From assembly GCA_029224185.1 (NCBI GenBank), contig CM055198.1, forward strand, positions 6,142,210 through 6,206,209: a stretch of 64,000 bases of DNA, given 5' to 3'. Shown one piece after another: positions 1 through 12,521 of this stretch (its first letter is position 1; each line of letters begins with the position of its first letter). The position numbers and the translations under genes were made by a program. The notes beneath the pieces are model-generated. The model was not told the DNA's origin. It did no database searches and worked only from the letters and a program-made list of their open reading frames with translations. The DNA is from Karalla daura. Lineage: Eukaryota > Chordata > Actinopteri > Chaetodontiformes > Leiognathidae.

Positions 1-319
1 GAGCTGCCTCAGTGTGGCTGGGTGAGTCCCAGGGTGCACACGCTGTGTGTCTGAGGTCTCTGTAGAGAGTAGGAAGCCGGTCGTCCCCTGTAACCAGGAC
101 TGCCTTCACTGAGAGAGCGTGCAGCTACGCAGTCCACCCATCGCCTCTCAGTGAATACGTGACCCTGGACACCTCCGCTGTGTGCTAGGCTGTGTGTGTG
201 TGTGTGCGTGCGTGTGTGGTAGATTGAGGCTGGGTGATGTGCCTAGAGCCCCTGGGAGCATGTTGATGTGATCCAGCAGGCGTGCCAGTGACTCACCGCG
301 TTGCCTCTTTCCTCCCCAG
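1..319 (+). other. SIK3: Intron of SIK3
   Basis: No coding signal. It ends in a pyrimidine-rich acceptor (cctccccag) at 319, immediately before the first visible SIK3 exon. A short GT/GC-rich stretch lies at about 191-219. Confidence 0.7.
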
Positions 320-2036
320 TCGCAGCCTGGGCCGCTTTACGTCGGGCTACGACCAGGTTCAGTTCAGTCCCCACCTCTTCTCTGGGGACGGCGCCTCCCG
401 GGGCGCCTCCGGAGTGGGTGGGCTCCTACAGTCCGTACCTGCAGGGAGCCTCGCTCAAGGTCCCGGGCCTGGAGGGCTACCAGAGCGGAGTGGTGGGGAC
501 GGGCAGCTACGGCACCCCCTCGACACTACAGCAGGCCCTGCTCTCCCCGACCCCCCTGGACTACCGCCCCCCGCAGCAGCACGTCACGCCCACCCTGCAG
601 GGCCTGCTGTCCCCCCGGCACTCCCTGACCGGCCACGCGGACCCCCGGCTGCCCCCCCAGGACCTGGCCGCGCTGCTCAAGAGGCAGAGCCCCCGGCCGT
701 GCCAGGCGGCGCCCGCCACGCCCGCCGCAGCCGCCGCCGCCGCCCCCCAGGAGTACGGGGAGATGCTGCTGCTCCGCCAGCTGAGCCAGGGGGAGAGCCT
801 GGAGCCCCCGGCGCCGCAGGGGGCCCCCGGGGGCCAACACTACCACCACCTCCTCCAGATCCGACCCCCGGAGGTGGCGCCGCAGCAGCACCCGGGCCCG
901 GCGCCCTGCCCCGGCCTGCCTCACTCGGAGAGCATGGAGGAGGACGAGGTGCCGGCCGGCTACCACCACCCACACGAGGGCCTCCTGGCCAAGGCGGGCG
1001 AGGGCCACGAGCTGCTGGGACCCCCCCGAGGAGGCACCCCGCCCTACAGCTCCCCCACACACAGGCACGGCGGCTTCATAAGGAGTGCTCCGCCAAACAG
1101 AGGTGAGCCCTGGTGTCCAGACAATACAATACCATAGCAGAACCAGAGCAGGTTACAGTTGCAGGTGCTTTAGATCCAGCAAAATGCTCAAATTTTGAAA
1201 CTCCGATTTACCAAGTTGCCATAGCCATAAGCTGCTGGATGTGCCTCGAAACGCAGCCTGATCCTCTGGTCTGTCCCCAGCGGAGCCCGAGCACGTGGAG
1301 TGCAGGCCCCCAGGGCAGGCCATGGAGGTGCCTGACCACAACGGCGTGGGCTATTCGCGAGCTCCCCAGGGTGACGCCTATAGGTCCCGCGGACAGCTAC
1401 AGCGCCATCACACCATCCAGACCTGTGACGACGCCTACGTGAGTGGAGGAAGAAAAAACCGAAACAAACTCTGTGGCGGTTGGTGGAGGCCACGCCGAGG
1501 CCCGGCTCGCTTCGCAGTGCCCCGCAGCATCAGAGATGAGTCAGCCGGCGGGGTGGCTGAGGGCTGTGAGGAGCAGCCTCCCCTCGGCGTGGTGGGCAAA
1601 GCCGCTTAGCATGGTGTCTGCCTCCTGCGTGTAACGCCTCGTTTCCCCCTACTGTGCCCCCCCCCCCCCCCCTCAGGACCAGGCGGACCCCATGTCCGGG
1701 ATGAGCCTGCTGGCCGGCAAAGCACTGAGCTCGGCCCGCATGTCGGACATCCTCAGCCAGACGTCGCTGACGGGGAGCCAGCAGCTGCACCAGCGGGAGG
1801 AGTCCGGTCAGTCTGGATGCTCGCCTGGTCGCCAGGCGTCACTCTCAAGCAGATCCCGGCCCGGCCGGCGTGGCTCACGGTCTTGTGTCTCCCCCCCCCC
1901 CCTCCCCCCTGCAGTGTGTGACGTGGAAGGGGAGCTCCACGCGGCAGCTTGTTACCCCTCCTCCTGCACCAGCGACATGCTCCTCAGCTACAAGCCCCCT
2001 GACCTGCAGTACAGCATGGAGCAGGCCGGGGTCTAG
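320..2036 (+). CDS. SIK3: SIK3, salt-inducible kinase 3, C-terminal exons (5' part outside window)
   Basis: SIK3 is an AMPK-related Ser/Thr kinase that phosphorylates CRTC coactivators and class IIa HDACs. Only the long regulatory tail lies here; the kinase and UBA domains are upstream of the window. Coding exons: 320-1102, 1281-1438, 1677-1806 and 1915-2036, all with AG/GT borders, and phases 1, 0 and 1 at the three internal junctions. Recognisable SIK3 tail motifs are LQQALLSPTPLDY, LQGLLSPRHSLTGH, HSESMEED, LQRHHTIQ, MSLLAGKALSSARMSD and the terminal YSMEQAGV followed by TAG. The first exon is very GC-, Pro- and Gln-rich. Its opening matches the family in one frame (SLGRFTSGYDQVQFSPHLFS) and the rest in another (SYSPYLQGASLKV), so there is an apparent 1-nt frame break near 411-424. 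That is either a sequence error or a real lesion. Identity is strong from the tail motifs. Confidence 0.9.
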
Positions 2037-2412
2037 CACAGGTACACACACACACACACAGTGTACATATCAACTGAATTTTCGCCGTTTGTCCTGTTGA
2101 TGTGTATCTGAAGAGGCACCGCCCGCTCCGTCTGTCCGTCTGTCTGTCTGTCTGCCCCCCCCCCCCCTCCCCCTCCCCAGGCCGGGCTCTCTCCCGTGTA
2201 CAGCGGTCCCATATCAGCCATCCTGAGTTGTGTTGACTTGAGTTGAGCAGCATCACGCCAAACCGCCGTCTCGTCTGCCCGAGCAGGGGGGGGGGGGGCG
2301 CTCCACGTCCATCCGTCTGTCTCCACCTGTCCCCGGGAGGGCGGTCTGTGCGAGCGAGGGAGCGAGGGGGAGGGGGGTGGCGTGGGTGGGCGGTAGACGT
2401 GAGGGGAGGTGA

Positions 2413-2439
2413 GGGTGGGTGGGTGGGTGGGTGGGGGGG
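2413..2439 (+). repeat. G-rich (GGGT)n tract, quadruplex-type
   Basis: Five to six consecutive GGGT units followed by a run of seven G, on the sense strand of the presumed SIK3 3' UTR. Four G3 runs with 1-nt loops is the most favourable quadruplex pattern. Another G-rich run lies at 2285-2300. Confidence 0.7.
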
Positions 2440-2988
2440 TGTTCACAAGTCAAAAAGTGCCAGCATCTTTCTTTTCTGCGCAGACGTGCCGCATCCATCG
2501 CCGCAGGTTGTCTCGCTCCTCTCACCTCCCGGCGTGGCCACTTCGAGGCTCCACCCCCCCCCCCCCTCTCCTCTTCTCCACCCGACCCCTCCCTCCTCCT
2601 CGCCCCGGCCCTGACCTAAACCCCGCCCCCTACCCGCTCCGCCTCGCCCTCTTGTTACCATACTCCATCATGTGCCTCACCGGCCGATGCATCGTTACAG
2701 TCATACTTGCAAGAACGCGCAGTCCAGTACCACAAAGAAACACACACACACTGCTGCCGCAAATCCAAAGTATTCACAATAGGTGGGACTGTGTGTGCGT
2801 GTGCGTGTTTATGTGTGTGTGTGTGTGCGTGCGTGTGTGTGTTTCTGACTGAAAAGCAGAGGGGAGCGTAGGTGAAAGGTGTGTGTGTGTGTGTGTGAGA
2901 GGCTCAGCCTGCTCCAACACATCTCCCCCCCCCCCCCTGCTGCAGATCATTCCGGAGCAGGCCGACACTTCGGCAGTGACCCCCCCCC

Positions 2989-3019
<31 letters not shown>

Positions 3020-3386
3020 ACCCTCCCACCCCCACCCTTCCCCCTCCATACCCCCCCCGCCCCCTGCTCGGCCAGGCCGAGGCTGTTTTTTGGGGGTGGG
3101 GGGAGGTGTGGGGGGGGGGGGTCAGGTTCCCCCAACCGGGGCGACGTAAAAAACCGCTCTCCAAAGATGGAGCTCAGTGACATCATCGCACAGGACAAAC
3201 CAGCTCTCGCATTGGTTTCCAATCTGTTTTTGTTTTTGTTTTTTGTTTTTTTTTTCCCCGTTTCCGGCATTCATTTTCTTGCTTTAATTTTGTTTTGAAA
3301 GATTCATTTTTACAGCTAATGTCCATGTAGGCATTATGGTCAATATTGTTACTCTTATTGTTATTACTGTTTTCTGTAAAAGAGGT

Positions 3387-3425
3387 TTATTATTATTATT
3401 ATTATTATTATGATTATTATTATTA
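3387..3425 (+). repeat. (ATT)n trinucleotide repeat
   Basis: About twelve ATT units with one interruption, within the presumed SIK3 3' UTR. Confidence 0.8.
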
Positions 3426-3531
3426 AAGGAGAAACAGTTCTGTGTTGCAAGGAAAACAACATTGTTCTTTGATTACTCAAGTAATTCTGCACTTTCAGTT
3501 CAAGCTATCCTCTCTCCGTCTGTCCCCCCTC

Positions 3532-3560
3532 CCTCTCCCTCCCTCCCTCCCTCTCTCTCT

Positions 3561-3598
<38 letters not shown>
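3532..3598 (+). repeat. (CT)n / CCCT pyrimidine microsatellite
   Basis: Uninterrupted pyrimidine tract, ending in a run of CT units, within the presumed SIK3 3' UTR. Confidence 0.85.
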
Positions 3599-3600
<2 letters not shown>

Positions 3601-4399
3601 CTGTTAGCCTGCCCCCCCCCCCTACCTCGCCTTGTGTTCGGCCCTTTCCTCCGCCCTCCTCGTTCCTCTCCCGTGTCAGTGACAGTGTATTGCATTGTGG
3701 GTAGTTTTACCGGACATTTGCTCCTTTTCCTTGTACAGTGATGCCATGTATAGAACGCTATTGCAATTTCTGTATCGAATTCTTTTTTTGGTTACTTTTT
3801 TTTTTTTTTTTGTCGTTTTTTAGATGTCGCTGGGGAGGCTTTTTTTATATTGGTATTGTTCCTCATTTGTATTTTTGGACGTCTTCAAAAATGTATATTT
3901 TTTTTGTTTTGTTTTTGTTTGTTTTCTTTGTCGTTGTTCCGTTTCGGCTTTTGTTTCATGGATCTTGAGATTTCTAGCCAAAAGAGGACGGAGAGAAGAG
4001 AGACGGCGCTCTCTCTCTGTGTCGTGCAGAAGATTGTTCCTACTTGTTTTAATATTATTCTATCGAGACACTTGAATAAGAGGAGAGTAATTATTTTGTG
4101 TTCTGCTTTTTAAAGTATCATTTCAATCGATGTTGTCGTGAACTGTCATTCTTGTCGATGTCGGGCCTGCTCTCTCTGTGTAACGGGGTAGCCGTGGCAG
4201 GCGCTACGCGGTCGGGCTTTTTCGGGCTTCGTCTGGGTTGGTTCGGGTGCTACAGAGACTTGACACTCTTCAAAGAAAAAACAAACACACAAGAAGAAAA
4301 AGAGACAAAAAAAAAAAAACGACGAGGAATAACCTGTAAAATAGCTGACATATCATCCTTAACGTCACAAGTGTGGAGATGGACAAAGCCACTCCAGTT

Positions 4400-4431
4400 T
4401 CTCTCTCTCTTTCTCTCTCTCTCTTTCTCTC

Positions 4432-4477
<46 letters not shown>

Positions 4478-4479
4478 GC
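4400..4479 (+). repeat. (CT)n microsatellite
   Basis: Long CT dinucleotide tract with occasional T and C interruptions, within the presumed SIK3 3' UTR. It generates spurious Ser/Leu open frames. Confidence 0.9.
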
Positions 4480-4983
4480 TGCCCTGCCTATCTGCTGTGA
4501 TCCTCGCACTGTCCTTCACCACCATCGGCTTCTGATCGGACGACGCCTTACAGACACGGGGCCCCATCCCTTCCGACCCGACCCCGTCACCGCGGCGACC
4601 GAGGGGGAGGCAACTACAGCCGCCGCTCCTCCGGCCCTCCTCCCCGCTCCCTCTCTTTTTTGCTTTTCTCTTTTATTCTTTGCTTTTCCTCCGTCTTACC
4701 GCGTCCGGCTTCGGGCCCCCGCTCGCTCCTCCCGCCTGCCCCGCTCGCCTGGAAGGGGAAGCGCGGTGGATCCAGCTGCGGGATGCACCTGGACGCGCCT
4801 CCTCCTCCTCCATGCCACCAAAAAAACAAAAAAGGGAAACGTTTCAGGGGAGGGAGGCGACCGGTCACGCCCGGTGCCCTCCTCCTCCCAACACATTCAC
4901 CATGGTCTGTGCCCTAAGCCCAGCCGGGCTCCCGTGCAGCCAGATGGAGATTACAGCACACTGGGGACCACAGCAGAAAACTG

Positions 4984-4984
<1 letters not shown>

Positions 4985-5016
<32 letters not shown>
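4985..5016 (+). repeat. Poly-C tract
   Basis: More than 30 consecutive C residues. Similar C homopolymers recur through the window (2152-2167, 2984-3005, 5189-5207, 5752-5768, 17808-17833, 43775-43792, 57470-57496). Confidence 0.9.
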
Positions 5017-5019
<3 letters not shown>

Positions 5020-6085
5020 CTCCCCCTTTCTTTTCCTCCCTTTGTTTTTAAGTTGATTTTCTGCTTCGACCTCTGTTTGTCCCCTCTCTCCCCCGTCACA
5101 CAACACCTTTTGGACACTGGGACTGTATGCGTTCGTACCGGCCAGATTTTACCAATACAGCTTTGGTTTTTCGTCCGTCTCCTTGGAGAGGGCCCCCCCC
5201 CCCCCCCCTCCACTCGCTGAGCCTCGGCCCCGGTTTGCCGACACTCGGAGCAGGCGGGGTTAGCTTCAGCGGCGAATCCCAACCTCTGAACCCGGAGTGC
5301 AGTGCGGGACTAGAGGGGGGGGTCGACTCCTTTTTTTTCTTGTTTTTTTTCCCCCGTAACTCCACCGACGTCTTATCAGGCCAGAATAAGCTCGCCCGCG
5401 TTGGCGATTCCTCTCTCAGATCTGCCCCCCTCCCTCCCTCGTTATCTGTCATTGTTTACACCAAGCCAAAGCTCGGATCCGAAAGGGCGGTAAATTTAGA
5501 GATGTTGTCGAGAATAGGGGAGGAAATGGCAGGGATGGCATGTCTCCTGTGCCTGACCTGGCCTAGCCTGGCCTGGCCTGGCCTGTACTGTACTGTCCCG
5601 GGGCAGGATAGAAACTAAAATTAAGGCTGGAGGCTCCGCTCTGTCTAATAGACGGTGGGGGACGAGCTTGCGGCACACAGGAAGGGACAGCCTGAGTGAA
5701 TGGAAAGCACTGCATGTGGTTCAGAGGTAAAGGGGAGGAGAGCGCTGCTTCACCCCCCCCCCCCCCCCTCAGCTGGTCCAACTGACCCCCCCCAGCCCCA
5801 CCCTACAGTTACCCCCCCTTTTTTTTTCCCTTCTTAATTCTTCCTCCCCTTAACCCCGTCTCTTTCTCTCCATCCCAGCCTCCCTCTGCTCAGCAAGCCA
5901 GCTCTGCTCTACTCCTGTTTCTTCATTTTTGTTTTCTATTGGTTCATTTTGTCTCTCTTCCTTTGTTTTGTTTTTATGTTCATTTCTGTTGAGTACAAAA
6001 ATACTAAAGTGCAACAACAATGATTAAAAAAAAGAATATCAACCAAACTGAGATGAATAAATAAATATATATAAATAAAGAAATA

Positions 6086-8543
6086 ATTTAAAAAGCTCCC
6101 ACCTGTGTGCTGTGTGTTAACTGCTTTTGTCGTACCTTTAAATATTGAGGTGTGAAGGTTTAGACTAAAACCAAATTTGCCTTGTGAGTAACGTCAATGC
6201 ACCCATTACACTCATGCATCATTGTGTAATGAAATACTGGCTCAGTGACTGCGTAACAAACATATTACAGCATGCAGATTGAGACCTGCACATGTTAATA
6301 CTGATGCTTTTTCAGTTTTGTCAAGAACATTAATATGATGGTTTTAAGCCATTTTAAATGAAATTTGACGTGATTGCAAACTGGCATTTTACACCATCTA
6401 GAGATGGTGAGGTCTCACAGGACCTCAGTCCAGAAAGCAACTTGTCGGTGCTCCCTGGTGGACAGACTGTGTAATGGTGTCCCTTGTTCTTGAATCAGCT
6501 GAACCCTGCATCTGCAATCCTGGGGCACTGGATCTTGGTCCTTGCTGGCGGGCGAACACAGAAACTTGATAGATCTGCAACGGTGGAAGCCTCTCTTGAT
6601 TGCACTGGCTTTCTGCCAAGTGGAGGTTTAATGCAGACGGGTTACACCGTTGATGGACATATTTGAAGTGCCACTGTGTCACTGAAAGGTGGAAGGTGAA
6701 TACTTGGCCAGACCTAACAGGAGTTACCTGTCTGAGTGTGGCACCAGCCCGCCCTGTCGGGTCTCGTGTTACCTGTGCCTGTTTATCTACCTGGCTGCTA
6801 AGTATTTAAATGTGCAGCTTGTTTCCTCACGTGAGGCTCGGATCATGTTCAAACCCTCTGCTGGCTGAAGTCAGTGGGAGAAGGATACAGTATTTGTGAT
6901 GTGGACGGGTTTCCCATGTATTCTCATCAAAAATAGATACATAAACAGATACAGCCATTTCTGTAGCATGGAAATGTAAAATGATCCCGTTTTGCACACA
7001 GTGCCCGGAGCCTGACATGTGACGGTGGTGTAGCAGCCGAGCCTTCTGTGTAGGTGCTCTCCTCTGTGCTGTAGGCTGCAGAGCTCTGCGTACTGCTGCT
7101 CAGGCCTGTACAGCTGCACTGCAGAGGCTTTTCAGTCGGAAGCAATTGAGCTCAGACACGGTCGGCCCTGCTGAGAGTCTGCCTTTGTCTGTCAGGGGTT
7201 ACTTTAACGTTCCTGCTGATGGACAGGCATGATGGATGAGGGGATCTGTGTAACCCTCTGAACAGGCAGTTTACCCTCCCTCATCTGCCGCAGCTCACAG
7301 TGGATCATTAACAGCTGATGTTTTCTAGGCGAGCTCCCCTCTCTCCCCCCCATTTCCATCCTCTCTTTTCCATCCCCTTTCTCCCTACTTTCTCCCCCTC
7401 AGCTTTCATTCCCTCTCGTCTCTCTCCATTTCTCTCCATCTCCCCAGTTGCCCACTCCCCCCACCCCCCCCACCCTCGCCTCCTCCTCCCACTCTCTCAT
7501 CCTCGCAGTGGCGGCAGCGTGACTGCCTGCGTCAGCCAGCCCTTGCCAGCTAGTGAATGCTGCTACTGGAGCTGCCATACCCTGCAAAGAGCTTTGTGTG
7601 TGTGTGTGTGTGAGAGAGAGAGAAAGAGAGAGAGAGAGTGTGTGTGTGTGTGAGCGTACGCAGATGGGAAAGCAACTGAGTCAGGGAGGGCTGCCTCTCA
7701 TCTCCTCGCTCTTATCACCTTTCTTCACTCTCCCTCCTCTGCTGCCATGGAGCTCCGGCAGGCTGAATCACAACAGCATCTGCACACAGGGCTGAGGTAA
7801 TGCTGTTGTCTTGCCGTGGTCCAGTGCCTGCACCTCTGCATCGGAACATTGCATGCAGCCTCACACAATGCAGTCTGACTGTGTGTCAGTTTACATTGTT
7901 GTCAGCGCGGTCCAGGCACCCTGGGCCCGAGGATGCAGAGCCGGGACGCCGTCTATCCAGGGTGCATGCTTTCAGAGCAGCGTTCTTTGCCATTTCAGGA
8001 TGTGTACTGTAGGATCAGGGGTGCTTCCTTGACGGCTCAGTTCCTGCTTTCGTTCGAGGTGCTCGGACTGATCACGTGACCCAGATTGCAAGCAAGCACT
8101 AGTCATTACTCATTCCTCACACTCACAGTGTGTGCATGATCTGCATGGATCCCAGCAGTTCCTGTGAATGTTTGGTATTGTAGTGACAGGGTGAAGTCTG
8201 GACGGGCTGTTCTAGATCTGTGAAAAGTATCAATTGTCATGTATTCAAAGTTCTCCATCAGTGGCCATCATCTGTGGCTGTACATTTCAGTATCTCTCAA
8301 TAGAAAACATCAGACTTTACAGGCAAATCTCAAACCACAATATACCCTTTCACACCCACAGTGGCACTGAGCAGCTTTACAGCTTTGGTTCTAATAGTCC
8401 TTTGTTTTGAGGCAAACATTACAACAGAGGTCTCCTTGGGATAATATTCTCAGAAACTAATTATCGTAAAATAACTGTCTCTGTGTAATTTCCTGTGCCA
8501 GCAGGTAGAAGTGAATGCGTGCGTGATGCTCCACTGGGCCAGC
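6086..8543. other. Intergenic region between SIK3 and TMEM25, possible TMEM25 5' UTR and promoter
   Basis: No convincing coding exon on either strand. 7320-7500 is a pyrimidine-rich stretch. A compound GT/GA microsatellite lies at about 7597-7652. Non-coding 5' exons of TMEM25 could lie here but cannot be placed from sequence alone. Confidence 0.6.
7597..7652 (+). repeat. Compound (GT)n(GA)n(GT)n microsatellite
   Basis: GT units, then GAGAGA with one AAAG interruption, then GT again, lying upstream of TMEM25. Confidence 0.9.
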
Positions 8544-11500
8544 ATGGAGCGTGTGTGTCTAAGAAGGTGGGTGTCGGGCTCTGCTGTCGTGTTTCTTCAC
8601 ACATTGGCCTTATCCTGGACAGGTAAGGCACACTGCAACTGTACACGGCCTCCAGGCTACTGCACTGCATTTGTTACATCAAATAGTAATAGGTCATGAA
8701 TGTGGCAAAGTTGACCCCTGGCTTTGAAAATGAATCAAAATAGGATTTTTATTTAAGGTTAAATGACTCAATTAAAAGAGTAACTAAAGTAGTAACTAAC
8801 TTTTATGCTGTAAACAAATGTATCTGGGTATGAAGTAGTGTTGTTGATTGATTCTGGTTCAATTATTGACATTTTAGTTGAAGTATGGCATTGGTTAGGC
8901 ATTGTTGTAAAAATGTATGTGTGATTGCCCTCTATACCAGCCTATGGTTTAACCCAAATTCTCATGTTGGCTGAGATGGAGGCTGATGACTTTTTGGAGA
9001 CAGCTCTTGTCATGAACTAGGTGCACAAACTAGGGCTACATGCCCTTCAGACAAAACCTAGGGATTTAGTTACTTAAGTCAATAACAGTCAGACAAATTA
9101 AATTGACTGATGAACATATGACGTCAATCACTATATACTACCTTCCACATGATGAAGCAGGAATAACGATCTTGTACATTTAGTCAGAGCCATGGTAACA
9201 GTCTCCCCTTGCTTCACCTAAGCTAACTGACTGCTGCCTGTGTTCATATTTCAAGTACCAATGATTCAGACAGACTGCCATCTAGTGGCAATGCTGCAGA
9301 CTGAACGATGCAAATGAAGAGCAGATAAACATCACAGAGCTTTGCAAATAAATCAATATGCATGAGAATTTTAGCAGATTTGTGTTCATTCCTTATCTGT
9401 TGTTGCGCCCGTGCAGTCCTATCAACTCGACAAATATCATGTGCTCGCAGGTGCAATTGAACCTGCCCCCAAAATTGACGGACGTCATCGAGCGCGCGTG
9501 ACACTGCAGGAGAATGTGACGCACAAGTTCAGCTGCCAGTCAGACAGCTGGGATCCACATGCCCCTCCCTTGCTCACCTGGTACCTGAATGGGGAGCGGC
9601 AGAGAGAGCCGGCTCCCAATCGTGGGCGCCTGGTGATGACATCACAGAAAGATTCAGAGGTCATGAGGCTGGGGACCAATCACAACAGCACCTTCTCCCT
9701 GCGGGCCAGAAAGTGGGACAGGGAGCTGGTGTGTGTCGCATCGAATCCCAGGACGGGAGAAAGCTACAATGCCACAATCACACTCAACGTCCAGTGTGAG
9801 TGTGTGTGACACAGTTGTTCATCCAGCCATCGTCTAATGTGTAAAGGCAGAGCGTACTCACACCTCTCACACTCACACCTAGGGGCCGTTTAGAGTCTCC
9901 ACTGAACCTAGCTAGCATGCCTTTGGAGTGCATATATATACATATGAGATAATATCCTCTGAGACAGTGAACAAAGTGTTGAGTCATTGCTCTCCTCTGG
10001 CCCCCAGTTCAGCCAGAGATCCTCAGGGTGAACGCCCAGTACAGTGACACCTCAGACCCCGGCCTGTCCCTGGTCCTCTTCGCCTTGGTACGGTCCAACC
10101 CACCCGCCACCATCACCTTTGTGGACCAATCTGGCCAGCTGGTGGCCAACACCTCAGATTTCTTCATCCTGGACTCGCGAAGCTACCCGTGGCTGACCAA
10201 TCACACGCTGAGGGTCATGCTCAGTAGCCTGTCGGGGAATGTCACGCTGAACGCCAGCAACAGCGTGGGAGCGGCACAGAGCAACCTCACACTGGCAGGT
10301 CGGTTAACAAAGATAGAGTCTGATCTCGGTCTCAGCAAGAAAGTGAGGCAGAGAGTTCCCAAAATGTCTTTGTTTTCTGCCCATCCCCAGAGTTCCTGCA
10401 GTCCCGCGTGGAGGTGCCCATGCTGGGAATAGTGACTGGTGGAGCCATGGCCTTCATGGCCCTCCTCATCCTCAGCCTCATAGTTCTCTGCTTAATGCAA
10501 AAAAACAGCAGCAAGTCCTTTGGTGAGACTGGAGTGTGCATGAGAGCAAGTCCACGAGCTGTGGCTGTCTAACCTTCATTCAGGAGGATGATAACCTCCT
10601 GTGTATGTTACAGATGAGCCGGTGGAGATTCTGATGACCAAGAAAAGGTAATCGAGTAAAAACTGAATCATTATCCATACAATCCATTCTTACTACTACC
10701 ACCACCACTAGTAGTAATAATGATAGGAAAAACTCCCATGATCAGAATGGTGCTCGAGCCCCCAGTAGTAGTAATAACAGTAATAATTATATAAAATAAT
10801 AGTAATTATAAACTAAACAGACTGTAGTCTTTTACCACTGTCTCCTCACACAAGGTGCTGGGTTCAGCTCCTGCTCAGACCAAGGGCCTTTCTGTGTGGA
10901 GTTTGCATGTTCTACCTATGTCTGTGTGCATTTTCAACAGCTCCTCAGGTGCTCAGGTAAGCTCTAGTAGACAACTGTGACTCGACTGAGTTCCAGACCA
11001 GGTAAAATGATGAGTGGATGGATAGATAGCCTAGGGCAGAGGTGCAGACCACAGCAAACAGACCTATGCACCAGCCAGTCACATAGCATTAGCATAGCAT
11101 ATGGTGACAAGTCATCTCAGACTAATGCCAACTTCCCCTTGCAAATAACAAAATGTTTCCTGAAATGTTAAACCATTACATTACTGTGTTTTATCCATTA
11201 GTTACCCTGCAGAGCATATGCTTATTTGATCTAGAGGGAATAAAGCAAATGCTTAAAACTAATCACTAATCAATCACATACACGTGATGCACAATGAATA
11301 TGATACCAATAATACAAATATGTTATATTTTATATATTTTTTAAACAAATTTAAAATACCTTCGGAGCTGCTTCCTTCACAAGTTGCTGAGACTGTATCA
11401 CAGGTCCATCCCCTCTCACATCTCATAATTAGCATTACAGCATTGCTGGATATACGGGAAAGAGCACTGATGAAAGGATTTCTGTGTTGTCATGAATACA

Positions 11501-12521
11501 TTATATCCAATCTTCAATCCGGTTACCGGTCTAATCCAAGTTGGATCTGTGTTTTCTGTGTTTCCTACACAGTGACTCTGCCAATCTGAGGACAGAGAAA
11601 ACTGATAAAACTCACATCCCCAGAGAAAACATGTCTCTGCCTTCCAACATGCAGCTCCACGACCTCAGCACTCTGAGAAAAGGTAAAAGGTCTATGGGAA
11701 CTCGGCACCCAGGCCTGGTCTTGTGCACAGAGCTGTATGTGTGACAGACATAACGAGCATCTGAATATGTACTATTTAAAATATTTACACAGACCGTATA
11801 TAACTTTGACATCTCCGGCAAACAGTTATTTCTGATGGTGGATGCAGTGCAAATCTTTGGGGTTAAGTCAGGAAACAGGACTCGATTAGCTTAGCATTGG
11901 CCAAAACTCAGAAATACCATGGCTCTGTCTGAAATGTACAGAATCATTTGAAGCTTGTTCATAAACATGGTTTTGAGGGTTTTGTGTGCTCGTGCCAGGG
12001 TATTTGAAATAGTGAGCTATGATAGTTTATGGCCCTGAAAACATCTACTACTTGACTTTTCCTGTTTGGCCAACTTTTGGTAACACTAGCCGTTTCCCAA
12101 GTTCAAGTTTTTATGCTAACCAAAGTAAGCTAGGCTAAATGAAGCTAAGCTAACATCACAGACGTGGGAAGATGCCTCATCTGATTCACTCCCTGAAAAC
12201 ATCTCTTGTGCCTTGTATGTAGCCCGAGAGGTCGCCGAGCAGAACAGCGTGGGAGAGAGGAAGAAAGAGGAAGAGGAGGAGGAAGATCTGTCTTTAGCCT
12301 ACGCCGCCAGAGGTCAGGAATATGCACTTTGATGCTGTTACATTTTTCATTATTCATACTTAAGATTCAGGGTGGACAATGAGCACTGGTTACTTTGCCT
12401 CTTCTGCGCTGTGGTCTTACTGAATGCTTTCCCCTGATGATTCCCAGGTTTTGCCAGATATCCGATGGTGGGCTACATCTATAAAGTGAACAGCACAAGC
12501 AGTGAGGAGATCTGGCTCTGA
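8544..12521 (+). CDS. TMEM25: TMEM25, immunoglobulin-superfamily transmembrane protein 25
   Basis: Eight coding exons: 8544-8622, 9451-9795, 10008-10298, 10391-10522, 10614-10647, 11573-11682, 12223-12312 and 12448-12521. Total 1155 nt, 384 residues, every junction GT/AG and in phase. Domains in order are a signal peptide, an Ig domain with Cys pair (FSCQ...LVCVA), a second Ig-like segment (FALVRSNPPATITFVDQSG, YPWLTNHTL), one membrane helix (GIVTGGAMAFMALLILSLIV) and a cytoplasmic tail. The tail carries IPRENMSLPSNMQLHDL, an acidic Glu run and the terminus GYIYKVNSTSSEEIWL. These tail blocks are hallmarks of TMEM25. Several N-glycosylation sequons are present. The start at 8544 was chosen for its strong Kozak context (AGCATGG) and fit to the signal peptide; an in-frame ATG at 8526 is the alternative. 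In mammals TMEM25 is a neuronal and endolysosomal membrane protein that affects NMDA-receptor turnover. It is slightly longer than the human protein. Confidence 0.93.
10840..11030 (+). repeat. Degenerate copy of a dispersed teleost repeat
   Basis: Phrases such as 'gggttcagctcctgctcag', 'ggcctttctgtgtggagttt' and 'gcatgttctacc', followed by a 'gagtggatggatagatag' tail, are typical of an abundant short interspersed fish repeat. It lies in TMEM25 intron 5. The family name is not assigned. A related relic lies at 17440-17660, with shorter fragments at 9860-9910, 30480-30660, 31080-31150 and 36740-36930. Confidence 0.55.

Larger units (their letters stand above)
2037..6085 (+). other. SIK3: Probable SIK3 3' UTR, about 4 kb
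   Basis: After the SIK3 stop there is no further exon-like coding signal. The sequence shows the low-complexity, AT/T-rich profile of a long vertebrate 3' UTR, with poly-C, poly-T, CT and ATT tracts. Overlapping AATAAA hexamers at 6056-6061, 6060-6065 and 6072-6079 are the best polyadenylation signal cluster. The UTR extent is inferred; mRNA evidence would decide it. Open frames in this stretch (for example 3442-3741 and 4373-4984) are driven by simple repeats. Confidence 0.6.

Noticed and set aside
526..1068. 180- and 127-residue minus-strand frames opposite the SIK3 exon
   Set aside because: They are GC-rich shadows of the SIK3 coding exon, with low-complexity Gly/Arg/Ala composition.
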